Of a stretch of DNA of 64,000 bases, positions 41,243 through 49,728 are shown piece after piece; position 1 is the stretch's first letter, and every line of letters begins with the position of its first letter. The translations under genes and the position numbers were made by a program. Origin of the DNA: Candidatus Avelusimicrobium pullarium (GTDB lineage: Bacteria > Elusimicrobiota > Elusimicrobia > Elusimicrobiales > Elusimicrobiaceae); contig CALUTQ010000001.1 in the NCBI GenBank assembly GCA_944323745.1, forward strand, positions 124,001-188,000. The letters are read 5' to 3'. The notes under the pieces are model-generated. The model was not told the origin of the DNA and made no database searches. It was given only the letters and a program-made list of their open reading frames with translations.

Positions 41243-44200
41243 TTAATTGTTGGCTAAGGGTTCGGCTCCGTCAACGGGCGGCTGTTGATTGGCGTCCGAG
41301 CCGTCGTTTTTGTCTTTATTCTTGTTGAACGTATTTTTAAGGCCGGCCAAGGAGCTCTTTACAAACTTAACCAGCGTAGAGTTTTTCATCATACCGGTCG
41401 TACAAGCCAAACTGGCTACCAAGGCGCCCATTGCATACCAGATATCCAGGTTGGTCGTGCCGAACCATTCGTTTAAGTGGGACGCAGGCACCGTCAAGCC
41501 GCCGGCCAAAGCCATTGTTACGGCTAAGACGACGGAAATTTCGCGCTGCAGTTTGGGGTTTTTCTTCGTAATGTAGTTATACATTTGAGAGAAATAGTTC
41601 CCCACGCCCAAGCTGGTAACCACGGCGCCCACAATAGCCGGGGTAATGGCCCCGCCGCCGGCCAGCATAATCACCGTACCCAAGGCGGACAAACCGCTGC
41701 AGAACAAGTACATTGTAGACAAGCTGATGCGCGTAGCCAGCAGGTTGCCCAGCAAGCGTCCCAAAATCAACGGCACATACAAGCACACCGCCACCAGCAG
41801 GTTGGCCGCGTCTTTATCCTGAATGACCAGGTTCAAGTTCATCGCAAACGCGCTGGAGATGGTAAACTCGTGCACGCTGGCTAACGTCATTGCCAGCGTA
41901 ATCATTGCCACGCTGGGCGCGTGCAGGAACACCTGCCAGGGCGAAATGGAGTTATTTTCCAAATGATGCAGCGTAGAAGAAAACTCTTTGGCCCATTTAG
42001 CACCTTCTTCGGCCGGCAGTTCTTTCATTAAGCCTTCTAAAAATTTCTGTTCCAAATCGGCCAGCACTTTGCTGCGCATAGCCGCCAGTTCTTTTTTATG
42101 CAGCCCTTCTTTGCGGTAGGCTTCCGTAATGGTGCCGGCGCGGGACTGTATTTTTTTGGCAATACCTTCCAGCAAATCGGCTTCTTCCTGCTGGGAAAGC
42201 GCACCATTCTGTACCGCTTGGTGCAAGGCGGCAATACTTTCGTCCACCACCGCATAGCCTTTGCGGGTGGCGTCGGCCACGGTAGGCACGGTATAGGCGT
42301 CACGCAAATTGGCACGCAAGGTGCGTATGGTTACCCACAAGGCGTAGGCCCCAAATACCGGAAAGCTGATGGAATACACAAAATGCGCGTCCACGCCCGT
42401 GGTCCATAAAATAGCTTTGTTGATAGCCCAGGGCAAAGCCAAGAACAGCAGGGTGCCCAGGTTTTTATACACAAAGCTCAAGTTATACATCAGCAGGTTG
42501 CGCATAGATTCGGGCGAGTTCTTTTTCGTCCAAACCTGTTTCAAGCGGGCGGTTAAGTCTTTAAAAGAAATCTTTTCCTGTTTGGTGCCCACTTCTTCTT
42601 CTTTTTCTTTTTCTTCCGGCACTTTGCCGCTGTTGGCCGCCACCAACATATTGGAAGTTACCTGCTGCAGCACGCTGGCCGCCGAGCGCAGGATAAAAGC
42701 CGACACGATAACCGCCACGGCAATGCGGCTGGCCGAATGTTCCTGGGCAATACCGTAAAAACCCACAGACAACGGTATCAGGTTGGCAAAGCTGGTCATA
42801 AAGCCGGCCAGTACGCTGAGGCGTTTTTCGCCCATACGGCGCAGCACCGGGTTAAGGAAGGACGCCAAACCGGGGATGACGTAGTTAATGACCATCATCA
42901 AGCTGGTGGCGGAAGCGGAGCTGATGCCCAAGTCCGAATGGATAATGGGGCCCATCGTTTTGCCTAACGAGTTGTTGTAAATTTGCTGGTCCCTGTACAA
43001 AATAGGGGCTTTGTTTTTGGTGGGCAGCACCGCAATCGGGAAGGTGCTCTTGCTGTTTTTAAGCACTTCCACCATATTGGCAATTTGGTTTTTAGGCAGG
43101 CGGATATAATGATCCGTCACCGCCACAGACTGCGTGCTGAAAGGCTTTAAAATGCCGATCTGTCCGTCTTCCCGCAGCACCAAACGCGCCTGGTCGCGCA
43201 GCAGTTTTTTGCGCACTTCCACCTCAATAGGCAAGGCGGTCATACCGTCGGCGCTGTAAAGCGGGGTGCGCAGCGTTTTTTCGGCCACATTGGGGCGGCG
43301 CTGCAGTTTGATACGGAAAGGCGAAGGCAAGTTGGCTTTAACGACCAGATTTACAAATTCGTTCCACTGCTGCGGGGTGCCCATAAATTTAAAGAAGAAA
43401 TGCGACATTGTTTTGGGTTCTTTTATTCCGTCCCGCAGTTGGGCGTGGAACTTTTCATTAAACGTAATGCGGTTATAGCCGCTGGCTTTAATGCGGGGGT
43501 CCAGCAGCAGGTTTACCGGCAGGACGGTTTCTTCGCCGCCTTCCTGTTTTACATAGGTCAGGCGGAAGCCGCTTTGCGGGTCAAAGTCGTCCCCTTCCTG
43601 CACATCAAATACTTCTTGCGTAGACAGCGGGTTGGAAATGTCCGTCTTGCCAAAACCCAGCACCGGCAAAGCAAACAAGGATAACACGGCGTCTTTAATG
43701 TCGGCCGACGAGGAGGAAGAAAACTCCACCTGCAAGCCAGAGGACAAATGTTTGGCAAACGTGTGGCGTATAGAGGAACCCGTGCGGGTGGTTTCCAAAA
43801 CGGCATTTTGATAGGCGCGGTTGACCAGAGCCGAGGCTTTTTTAACGGCGCGGCTGTTTCTGATTTTTTCCATCAGCCCGCCCAGCCCGTTCATACTCAA
43901 TACTAACCCGCCGGAAAGGCGCTGCGCCAAGGCCGTTTCAAATGCAGAAGCGGCAAACGCACCATTGGGGAAGAAGCGTTCCCACGCGGCACGCTGGACG
44001 TCTACCTCAGGAGCGGCCTGTTGGGCGGCCTGCGCCGCTTCTACGGCGGCAACTTCCTGTTCGTATTTGGCGTTTTGTTTTAAATAATCCGTTACAAACT
44101 GCGGTTGGGCAAACCCTTTGCCGATTAAGAAACGCGGGGAACCCATCTGCCGCCACATATCCGGCGTGGCAACGGCCGGCACAAAGGCAAACAACGGAGC

Positions 44201-46696
44201 CGTTTGAGAAACCGGCAGTGCAGCGCGCGAAGCCGTGCCCAACTTAAGCACGTTATTGACGGGCAGCAGGGCGGAAGCATTAGCCCCGGAAGCGGCACGC
44301 AGCGGGGAAAGGGCCCACGTGGGGGCCGCACTCATTTTTAAGAGGGAAGATCCTTGCGCGACTACCTGTTCCGTGCGGGCCAAGCCGCTCAAGCCGCTTT
44401 CGGCACGCAGGAAAGCCTGCAAACCGGCAGACGGCAGCGGCGTCATATTTAACGACAAGGCCAACGCGGCGGCCGCGGTTTTGCGTCTGAAAGCCTGCCC
44501 TATGCCCTGAAAAAGTTCTTTTGTATCATACCAGGCGTTAGAGCCGGTGGCCGATACGCTTTCCCACCAATTTTTAAACAGAGAAGGCTTTTGGGAAGAA
44601 ATCGTCGGGTTTACGGGGCGCCAGCCCATCACTTTCTGGCCAAGCGCATTGGTTACTTCCGTCTGTACCCAAGCCGGTTTAGCCGCTGCCGTATTGGAAA
44701 CGGCCGGGCCGGAGAGTTTCATCTCGGCCGCGGCAGCCACGCGGGCGGCCTCTTTTTCGGCCTGAGCTGCCTGCCAGGCGGCGCTTTGAGCCGCTTTAGC
44801 CGCTTCGGCCTGTTGGGCGGCGGCCAGCCATTCTTTGCCTATAGCCTGCGCTTCAGCCGTGCTGGTCGCGGCGGCACGGGGCGCAACGGGAGCCGCTTTT
44901 GCGGCAACGGGGCGGGCGGCCGCGCTGCGTACGGCTGCGGCGGGGGCCGTTGCTTTTGCGCCCGCTTTGCCAAAACCGCGCAGTTTAGCCACCAGTTTGG
45001 CAGAACCGTTCACGGCCGACTTTACCAAAAGCGGAAGCGTAATGATAATGGTTAAAATGTCTAAGGCGCCTAAACCGAAATTGATTTTTTCCTGTCTGCT
45101 GTATTGGGCAAATTTTTCGCCGTCGCGGGTTTTATAGGCCGCGGCCTGCGTTTGGCTCAGCGCCCCCGTGCGGACCAGTGCATCCGCGGCGCGGGTTTTC
45201 ATCCGGCGCTGGGTTCCTTCGTTCATATCTGCATAATTGGCCCCCAGCAGTTCCTGCCACAGGGAAACGGCCTTTTGCCCCAGCACGCCGGAAGCAAAAC
45301 GCCCGTTATCAGCCAGCAGCACCCCTTCTGCCAGCGGCCGGTTATAGCCTTGGGCGGTCAAAATGTCTTTTGCCAACGCGGCGCTCTTGCCGTTTTTGGC
45401 CGCATCGGCCGCCAGCAGGGCGCCGAGGTCTTCGTAGACGTTACCTACGGGCAGCTGATATACGCCGTCGCTGGTAAGCGGTTGGGCGGTAACAATATTT
45501 AAATCTAAATTCGGATAGTAGGCGCGGGCGGCATCTTCATCCAGATAAGAAAAGCGGGCCGTGTAGTTGTCCAAATACCGGCCGGAGGAAGTATTTTCCT
45601 GTGCCAGACGCGAGAGCCCTTCAAAAGAGACGTACCCCAACCCCGTCAAAAAACGGCCGCCGGCCGTAGGGCGGGCTTCTTCTTTAAGAAAGCGTTTCAG
45701 CATTTCGTAAGAATAAATGCTGTTAATGCCCATCAGCAGCACACTGCCCTGATAGACCACCAAAGAACCTAAGCCTTCGCGGTGTTTGGCCAACATAAAG
45801 TTATAAATGCCGTCCACCGCTTTTTTGTCGTTATGCTGTACCGCCAACACGGCCAGCGCTTCCAGCACATCGGTGCTGTATTGGCACATAGGCACCGTGC
45901 GTAAATTGTATTCATAGGCACCGCGGACATTTTTGCTGTCTGCATTGCCTAACTTTACCGCTTTGCGGTTGTCTTGGCACAACCCTTCACGCTGCAGCAT
46001 TTGCAGCAAAAACGCGCGGGCGGCGGCCTCATCTTCCGCCGCTACGCCATAGGCAGAAATGGCTTTGACGATTTCCGTGCTGGTGCCGATTATGCGCCCC
46101 CCGGCCACATATTCGGAACGGCCCAACTGACGGTTCCAGGCCGTTTGCACGTCCCAGTCCCCGGCCTGATTGCGCATCCCCTGCAGATCCAGCCGCAAGC
46201 CGGCCCAAGCCCAGTCTTGTTTGCTCAGTTCTTTGCCGCGGTAGACGGCCGTTTCCTGCGGGGTCCCCTGATAGATAAAATCCAACCGCGGTAAAACGGG
46301 CACATAATGATTGGCCGTGCTTTGGGCGGGGCCGATGCTGGCGCCGCCGCGGCGCCGATATTCTTCGGCCGCCGCCTGTTCTTGGGCTAAAATACGGTTT
46401 AAGTGGTCCACCCCTTGGTTTACGCTGTCCTGTGCTTTGGCCTGCAGTACCGCCACTTTTAACGCGTCTTCTATTTTTTGGGCGTTTTGCGCCACTTCGC
46501 TTTGCGCCAGCAGCGGCGGACGGGCTACGCGGGTATTGTCAGGCGCGGCCACGTACCCTTTATTCCATTCTTCCACGGAAGAAAAGACAATTCTTCTTTT
46601 TTGGGCACGGGCTGCATCCAGCGCTTGGGCGTACGACGGGGCAACGCTGGTGAACAGAACAGCAAAAGACAAGAACAGCGATAATAGTTTTATCAT
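41243..46696 (-). CDS. giant exported protein fused to an MFS-like transporter
   Basis: An intact 1,817-residue frame. A Sec signal peptide (1-24, ending PSYAQA) is followed by about 520 soluble residues, a hydrophobic segment near 545-562, an Ala-rich stretch (about 578-660), more low-complexity and soluble sequence, and from about 1250 to 1770 a block of roughly a dozen membrane helices that looks like an MFS transporter, with a charged loop (about 1360-1380) and a 120-residue helical central loop (about 1475-1590). The tail is polar (KNKDKNDGSDANQQPP). I know of no described protein with this order. It is a single gene with its own promoter and terminator. Substrate and role are unknown; the MFS call itself is by helix pattern and the glycine-rich segments. 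Confidence 0.85.
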   Translation of the reverse strand: MIKLLSLFLSFAVLFTSVAPSYAQALDAARAQKRRIVFSSVEEWNKGYVAAPDNTRVARPPLLAQSEVAQNAQKIEDALKVAVLQAKAQDSVNQGVDHLNRILAQEQAAAEEYRRRGGASIGPAQSTANHYVPVLPRLDFIYQGTPQETAVYRGKELSKQDWAWAGLRLDLQGMRNQAGDWDVQTAWNRQLGRSEYVAGGRIIGTSTEIVKAISAYGVAAEDEAAARAFLLQMLQREGLCQDNRKAVKLGNADSKNVRGAYEYNLRTVPMCQYSTDVLEALAVLAVQHNDKKAVDGIYNFMLAKHREGLGSLVVYQGSVLLMGINSIYSYEMLKRFLKEEARPTAGGRFLTGLGYVSFEGLSRLAQENTSSGRYLDNYTARFSYLDEDAARAYYPNLDLNIVTAQPLTSDGVYQLPVGNVYEDLGALLAADAAKNGKSAALAKDILTAQGYNRPLAEGVLLADNGRFASGVLGQKAVSLWQELLGANYADMNEGTQRRMKTRAADALVRTGALSQTQAAAYKTRDGEKFAQYSRQEKINFGLGALDILTIIITLPLLVKSAVNGSAKLVAKLRGFGKAGAKATAPAAAVRSAAARPVAAKAAPVAPRAAATSTAEAQAIGKEWLAAAQQAEAAKAAQSAAWQAAQAEKEAARVAAAAEMKLSGPAVSNTAAAKPAWVQTEVTNALGQKVMGWRPVNPTISSQKPSLFKNWWESVSATGSNAWYDTKELFQGIGQAFRRKTAAAALALSLNMTPLPSAGLQAFLRAESGLSGLARTEQVVAQGSSLLKMSAAPTWALSPLRAASGANASALLPVNNVLKLGTASRAALPVSQTAPLFAFVPAVATPDMWRQMGSPRFLIGKGFAQPQFVTDYLKQNAKYEQEVAAVEAAQAAQQAAPEVDVQRAAWERFFPNGAFAASAFETALAQRLSGGLVLSMNGLGGLMEKIRNSRAVKKASALVNRAYQNAVLETTRTGSSIRHTFAKHLSSGLQVEFSSSSSADIKDAVLSLFALPVLGFGKTDISNPLSTQEVFDVQEGDDFDPQSGFRLTYVKQEGGEETVLPVNLLLDPRIKASGYNRITFNEKFHAQLRDGIKEPKTMSHFFFKFMGTPQQWNEFVNLVVKANLPSPFRIKLQRRPNVAEKTLRTPLYSADGMTALPIEVEVRKKLLRDQARLVLREDGQIGILKPFSTQSVAVTDHYIRLPKNQIANMVEVLKNSKSTFPIAVLPTKNKAPILYRDQQIYNNSLGKTMGPIIHSDLGISSASATSLMMVINYVIPGLASFLNPVLRRMGEKRLSVLAGFMTSFANLIPLSVGFYGIAQEHSASRIAVAVIVSAFILRSAASVLQQVTSNMLVAANSGKVPEEKEKEEEVGTKQEKISFKDLTARLKQVWTKKNSPESMRNLLMYNLSFVYKNLGTLLFLALPWAINKAILWTTGVDAHFVYSISFPVFGAYALWVTIRTLRANLRDAYTVPTVADATRKGYAVVDESIAALHQAVQNGALSQQEEADLLEGIAKKIQSRAGTITEAYRKEGLHKKELAAMRSKVLADLEQKFLEGLMKELPAEEGAKWAKEFSSTLHHLENNSISPWQVFLHAPSVAMITLAMTLASVHEFTISSAFAMNLNLVIQDKDAANLLVAVCLYVPLILGRLLGNLLATRISLSTMYLFCSGLSALGTVIMLAGGGAITPAIVGAVVTSLGVGNYFSQMYNYITKKNPKLQREISVVLAVTMALAGGLTVPASHLNEWFGTTNLDIWYAMGALVASLACTTGMMKNSTLVKFVKSSLAGLKNTFNKNKDKNDGSDANQQPPVDGAEPLANN

Positions 46697-46710
46697 TGGG
46701 GGACCTCTTG

Positions 46711-46738
46711 TTTATATTCTGCTAGATTACAAGGGCAA
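46711..46738 (-). promoter_or_regulatory. promoter of the giant MFS fusion gene
   Basis: Minus-strand TTGCCC (46733-46738), 16-nt spacer and TATAAA (46711-46716); AAGAGG lies before the ATG. Confidence 0.45.
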
Positions 46739-46740
46739 AT

Positions 46741-46785
46741 AAAAGGGCCTAAAGTCCTATTATTGTATAGGTATTTGGCCCTAGA
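46741..46785 (-). terminator. terminator-like hairpin upstream of the giant gene
   Basis: AGGGCC (46744-46749) pairs with GGCCCT (46777-46782), with inner CCTAT/ATAGG, and is followed on the minus strand by TTTTATTT. It contains the 15-mer GGCCTAAAGTCCTAT that recurs at 47072. It could end a short transcript that starts near 47009. Confidence 0.5.
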
Positions 46786-47021
46786 GATAATTTGCCTATA
46801 AAACTGGCGTAACGACTTGTGTTTGTTGAATTGGATGAAACGGCTGGGAAATATATTTACGAATGAATGGAAGTATAACAGAGAAACAGGAGCTGCTTTT
46901 GGGGAAACGACTTTCCGCTTGTCTGTCGGCCTTAAAGACCGCGTCAGCAAGCCGGAACGCACCACAAGATTTGTTGTGCAAAGCATACAATCTCCTTTTG
47001 TCCTTCTCCGCTTATATTATA
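46786..47021 (-). other. gap with a possible short transcription unit
   Basis: On the minus strand, TATAAT (47016-47021) is followed by AAAGGAGA and, 5 nt on, an ATG at 46986. The frame that follows (97 codons to 46693) runs through the hairpin and promoter of the giant gene and its residues look unlike a real protein; two other frames of similar size overlap. I regard this as either a small RNA, a decayed gene or chance, and make no coding call. Confidence 0.3.
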
Positions 47022-47048
47022 TGAAAAACAAAAGGGGCTTTGCCAAAC

Positions 47049-47076
47049 AAAAAAGGCCTACCTGTAAAGTAGGCCT
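47049..47076 (-). terminator. terminator of coaD
   Basis: AGGCCTAC pairs with GTAGGCCT and six T follow on the minus strand. Confidence 0.85.
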
Positions 47077-47101
47077 AAAGTCCTATGTGTCATCGGAAAA
47101 A

Positions 47102-47605
47102 TTAAAAAATTTGCAAGGCGGGGTATTTCTTTTTTAATGCTTCGGCCACATTGGCGGGCACCCAGGCTGCCGGCAAACGTCCCGCCGCACAGGCGGCTTT
47201 GACGGCCGAAGAACTGACGTCGGCCCACGTCGGTTCGCAAGGCAGCAGCACCGTTTGCAGGGAAGGGAAAAAGGCCCTGCTCAGGCGGTGGTTTTCCAGC
47301 TCAAACTCACAGTCGCGGCCGTTTCTTACGCCGCGCACACACACCGTAAGGCCTTTTTTTTGCATATAGTCGGCCAGCAGGCCGCCGTCGTAATCAACCG
47401 TTACGTTTTGGATATTTGCCCGTTTTAGCGCTTCTTCTATCAGCGCCTTGCGTTCTTCCACGCAAAAAAGCGGTTTTTTGGCCGGATTGACCAACAGCAG
47501 CACAACGACGCGCTCAAATAAACGCCGTGCATTTTTTACTATCGCCAAATGCCCGTTGGTAAACGGGTCAAACGTGCCCTGACAGACGACTGTTTGCTGA
47601 TTCAT
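47102..47605 (-). CDS. coaD: phosphopantetheine adenylyltransferase
   Basis: Makes dephospho-CoA in coenzyme A synthesis. The 167-residue protein has the nucleotidyltransferase motif GTFDPFTNGH (10-19), the VRGVRNGRDCEFE substrate block, and a DVSSSAVK segment near 130 in place of the usual ISSSLVRE. Normal length. AGGGAG precedes the ATG. It is divergent from dgt with 48 bp between. Confidence 0.92.
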   Translation of the reverse strand: MNQQTVVCQGTFDPFTNGHLAIVKNARRLFERVVVLLLVNPAKKPLFCVEERKALIEEALKRANIQNVTVDYDGGLLADYMQKKGLTVCVRGVRNGRDCEFELENHRLSRAFFPSLQTVLLPCEPTWADVSSSAVKAACAAGRLPAAWVPANVAEALKKKYPALQIF

Positions 47606-47641
47606 TGTTTTCTCCCTTTGGGGAAGTCCTTTATATTATGG

Positions 47642-47647
47642 TATCAT
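47642..47647 (+). promoter_or_regulatory. -10 box placed for a leaderless dgt transcript
   Basis: TGG-TATCAT (extended -10) ends 6 nt before the dgt ATG at 47654; no Shine-Dalgarno is present. Confidence 0.5.
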
Positions 47648-47653
47648 AAATTT

Positions 47654-48775
47654 ATGAACAGAAACCCGTTGGGTAACGAAATTTATTACAAACGCACGCG
47701 TCCGCAAACGCCGGACGTGCGCGGCGAATATTTCCGCGATCAGACCAAAATCATCCACTCGCTGCCGTTTCGCCGTTTAAAACACAAAACGCAGGTGTTT
47801 TTTGCGCCGGACAACGACCACATCTGCACCCGTATTGAACACGTGCTGCACGTGGCCACCATTGCCGCGGCCATTTGCCGCGGGTTGAACCAAAGCGGCA
47901 ACTGGGCGCTGGATCAGGACCTGGCCTACGCCGTCGGTCTGGGGCACGACATCGGGCACGCGCCCTTCGGGCACGAAGGGGAACGCGCTTTGGCCGCCTG
48001 TATTGCCCCCAAACCTTTTTTGCACGAAGTAAACAGCTACCGCGTGGTGGAATATTTGGCTAACTATGGCGAGGGGCTTAACTTAACCTATGCCGTAAAA
48101 GACGGCATTTTGTGCCACTGCGGGGAAGATTTTGCCACCACGGAACTGCGCCCCGCCCAAACCCCCAACGATTTGGACGCCATTCAAAGCCGCCGCTGCC
48201 TGCCCACTACCTACGAAGGCTGCATCGTGCGCGTGGCCGACAAAATAGCCTATTTGGGCCGCGACATTGAGGATGCCGTCAAAGCCGGTTTGATTACGCC
48301 CGAAGACATACCCCAAATCGTTCAGCGCGAAATAGGCACCTCCAACGGCGAAATCATCAATACGCTGACCTTGGACTTAATTGACCATTCCAAGGACAAA
48401 GATTTTATCGGCTTTTCGCCGGAAAAGACGGCCATTATTTCGGAACTGAAAAAATTTAATTATGAGCGCATTTACCATAACGAACAAATGCGCCAGCGCA
48501 AAGAAACCATTGATAAATGTATTGCCGATTTGTTTGACTACTTCCGCACTATTTTTGCCCGCTACGGCTTTGACTATACCGCCTATGAACAGGAAGGCAA
48601 ACAAACCGCCACCAGCTTTGCCAATTATATGGCTTCTATGCAAAAGACGTACCGCCAGGATCCTTCCTTGTGCGACACCATTATTACCGATTATATTGCC
48701 GGTATGACAGACTCGTACGCCTTAAGCGTAATGGAAGACGTGATACTGCCAAACTCCATTAAGTTTTTTAATTAA
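47654..48775 (+). CDS. dgt: dNTP triphosphohydrolase (dGTPase family)
   Basis: Cleaves dNTPs to nucleoside and triphosphate, controlling pool size. The 373-residue HD-domain protein shows His63 and His66 in RIEHVLHV, His98-Asp99 in GLGHDIGHAPFGHEGE, and the later VRVADKIAYLGRDIEDA block, all typical. The N-terminal QTKIIHSLPFRRLKHKTQVF is the family signature. I start at ATG 47654; the frame is open upstream but only through the coaD control region. Confidence 0.92.
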   Translation: MNRNPLGNEIYYKRTRPQTPDVRGEYFRDQTKIIHSLPFRRLKHKTQVFFAPDNDHICTRIEHVLHVATIAAAICRGLNQSGNWALDQDLAYAVGLGHDIGHAPFGHEGERALAACIAPKPFLHEVNSYRVVEYLANYGEGLNLTYAVKDGILCHCGEDFATTELRPAQTPNDLDAIQSRRCLPTTYEGCIVRVADKIAYLGRDIEDAVKAGLITPEDIPQIVQREIGTSNGEIINTLTLDLIDHSKDKDFIGFSPEKTAIISELKKFNYERIYHNEQMRQRKETIDKCIADLFDYFRTIFARYGFDYTAYEQEGKQTATSFANYMASMQKTYRQDPSLCDTIITDYIAGMTDSYALSVMEDVILPNSIKFFN

Positions 48776-48781
48776 CCCGTA

Positions 48782-48810
48782 AAAAACCCCGTTTGCTAAA
48801 CGGGGTTTTT
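48782..48810. terminator. terminator between dgt and the ankyrin-like gene
   Basis: AAAAACCCCGTTT pairs with AAACGGGGTTTTT around a 3-nt loop. Confidence 0.88.
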
Positions 48811-48812
48811 AA

Positions 48813-49484
48813 TTACCGGATAAGAAAAGGGGCCGCCTTGCCTATCATTGTGCGTACCTGATACATATGGCCCTTTTGCAGGCTGCCTTCCGGCGCCATA
48901 CGCCACAAGGCGTCGGCACGCTGCCAAATGTTTTGCCCGCCGGCACTGCACTCCCGTATCAACGCGTCGCGTTTAATTTCCGCCACCATCAAATTGACAC
49001 CGGAAGACTGTAATTCTTTGGCAACCTCTTTCATTTTTTGACGTAAGGAAGAAGCTACAAACATTTTTACAAAAACAGCCGCGCGGTCATACGAAACAAG
49101 GCTCATCCACGGGGTTTCGCCCGCTTTGTTTTTTTGGGCCAGCAGTTCGTCTCTTTTGCTGCCGGCCGCTGTGTATAACAGGGAAAATACTTCCGCATTG
49201 GCCGCCACGTGCAGCGCATTGTTGCCGTGAGCATCCGTCTGCATTAAAACCGGATAATATACACCGCCTGCGTAAGAAAAATGATGAGAGGCACTTTCCT
49301 GCCCCAGCAGCCGGCGCAACCCTTTTACGTCCCCTTCGCGGGAAAGGCGCACCACTTCCGGCTCTTGGGCCGTTTGCTGCTTGGCAGAAGCCAAAGAACG
49401 GTAACCTTCCGTGCGGGCGTATTGGGCAAACGCACCGGAACAAATACCGAACATAAAAACAATTAAAACGATGTATTTTTTCAT
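48813..49484 (-). CDS. exported ankyrin-like protein
   Basis: 223 residues with a signal peptide (cut after GAFA). Residues about 45-140 contain ankyrin-type repeats: SREGDVKGLRRLL, then DAHGNNALHVAAN...LL and NKAGETPWMSL. The C-terminal third is helical with cysteine in IRECSAGG. Ankyrin repeats bind proteins; in the periplasm their partner is unknown. AGAGGG precedes the ATG. Confidence 0.75.
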   Translation of the reverse strand: MKKYIVLIVFMFGICSGAFAQYARTEGYRSLASAKQQTAQEPEVVRLSREGDVKGLRRLLGQESASHHFSYAGGVYYPVLMQTDAHGNNALHVAANAEVFSLLYTAAGSKRDELLAQKNKAGETPWMSLVSYDRAAVFVKMFVASSLRQKMKEVAKELQSSGVNLMVAEIKRDALIRECSAGGQNIWQRADALWRMAPEGSLQKGHMYQVRTMIGKAAPFLIR

Positions 49485-49517
49485 ATAACCCTCTTATATA
49501 CAGGATAGCTTTCCGGC

Positions 49518-49590
49518 GGGAATGGGAAAAGGGCCCTTGGGCCTATGCCGCATAAAATAAGGGCCCACAAAAAACTAGGCCCAAAAAGCA
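49518..49590. repeat. nested inverted repeats downstream of tRNA-Gly
   Basis: TTGGGCCTA (about 49537) pairs with TAGGCCCAA (about 49575), and TGGGCC with GGCCCA inside it; a palindromic AAGGGCCCTT lies just to the left. No T run is obvious, so these may be leftover or attenuating structures between tRNA-Gly and the ankyrin-like gene. Confidence 0.5.
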
Positions 49591-49592
49591 AT

Positions 49593-49616
49593 AAAAAACC
49601 CCGGAAACCCCGGGGT
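49593..49616 (-). terminator. terminator of tRNA-Gly
   Basis: ACCCCGG pairs with CCGGGGT and a T run follows on the minus strand, 6 nt after the tRNA. Confidence 0.8.
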
Positions 49617-49621
49617 CTAAA

Positions 49622-49695
49622 TGGAGCGGGCGAAGGGAATCGAACCCTCGTCTCAACCTTGGCAAGGTCGTGTTCTACCATTGAACCACGCCCGC
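49622..49695 (-). tRNA. tRNA-Gly (anticodon GCC)
   Basis: A 74-nt cloverleaf: acceptor GCGGGCG/CGCCCGC, anticodon stem CGACC/GGTTG with loop TTGCCAA, T arm GAGGG-TTCGATT-CCCTT and an encoded CCA. The sequence is close to the usual bacterial tRNA-Gly(GCC). Confidence 0.97.
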
Positions 49696-49715
49696 ATAAA
49701 TCTTTGCCTAAAGAA

Positions 49716-49721
49716 ATTATA
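49716..49721 (-). promoter_or_regulatory. extended -10 promoter of tRNA-Gly
   Basis: Minus-strand TTTGCTATAAT, a TG-extended consensus -10, about 20 nt before the tRNA; no convincing -35. Confidence 0.55.
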
Positions 49722-49728
49722 GCAAATT

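Noticed and set aside
46817-47137. A 106-codon plus-strand frame upstream of the giant gene
   Set aside because: No ribosome site, runs antisense through the coaD terminator and into coaD, and its composition is unlike the real genes here.
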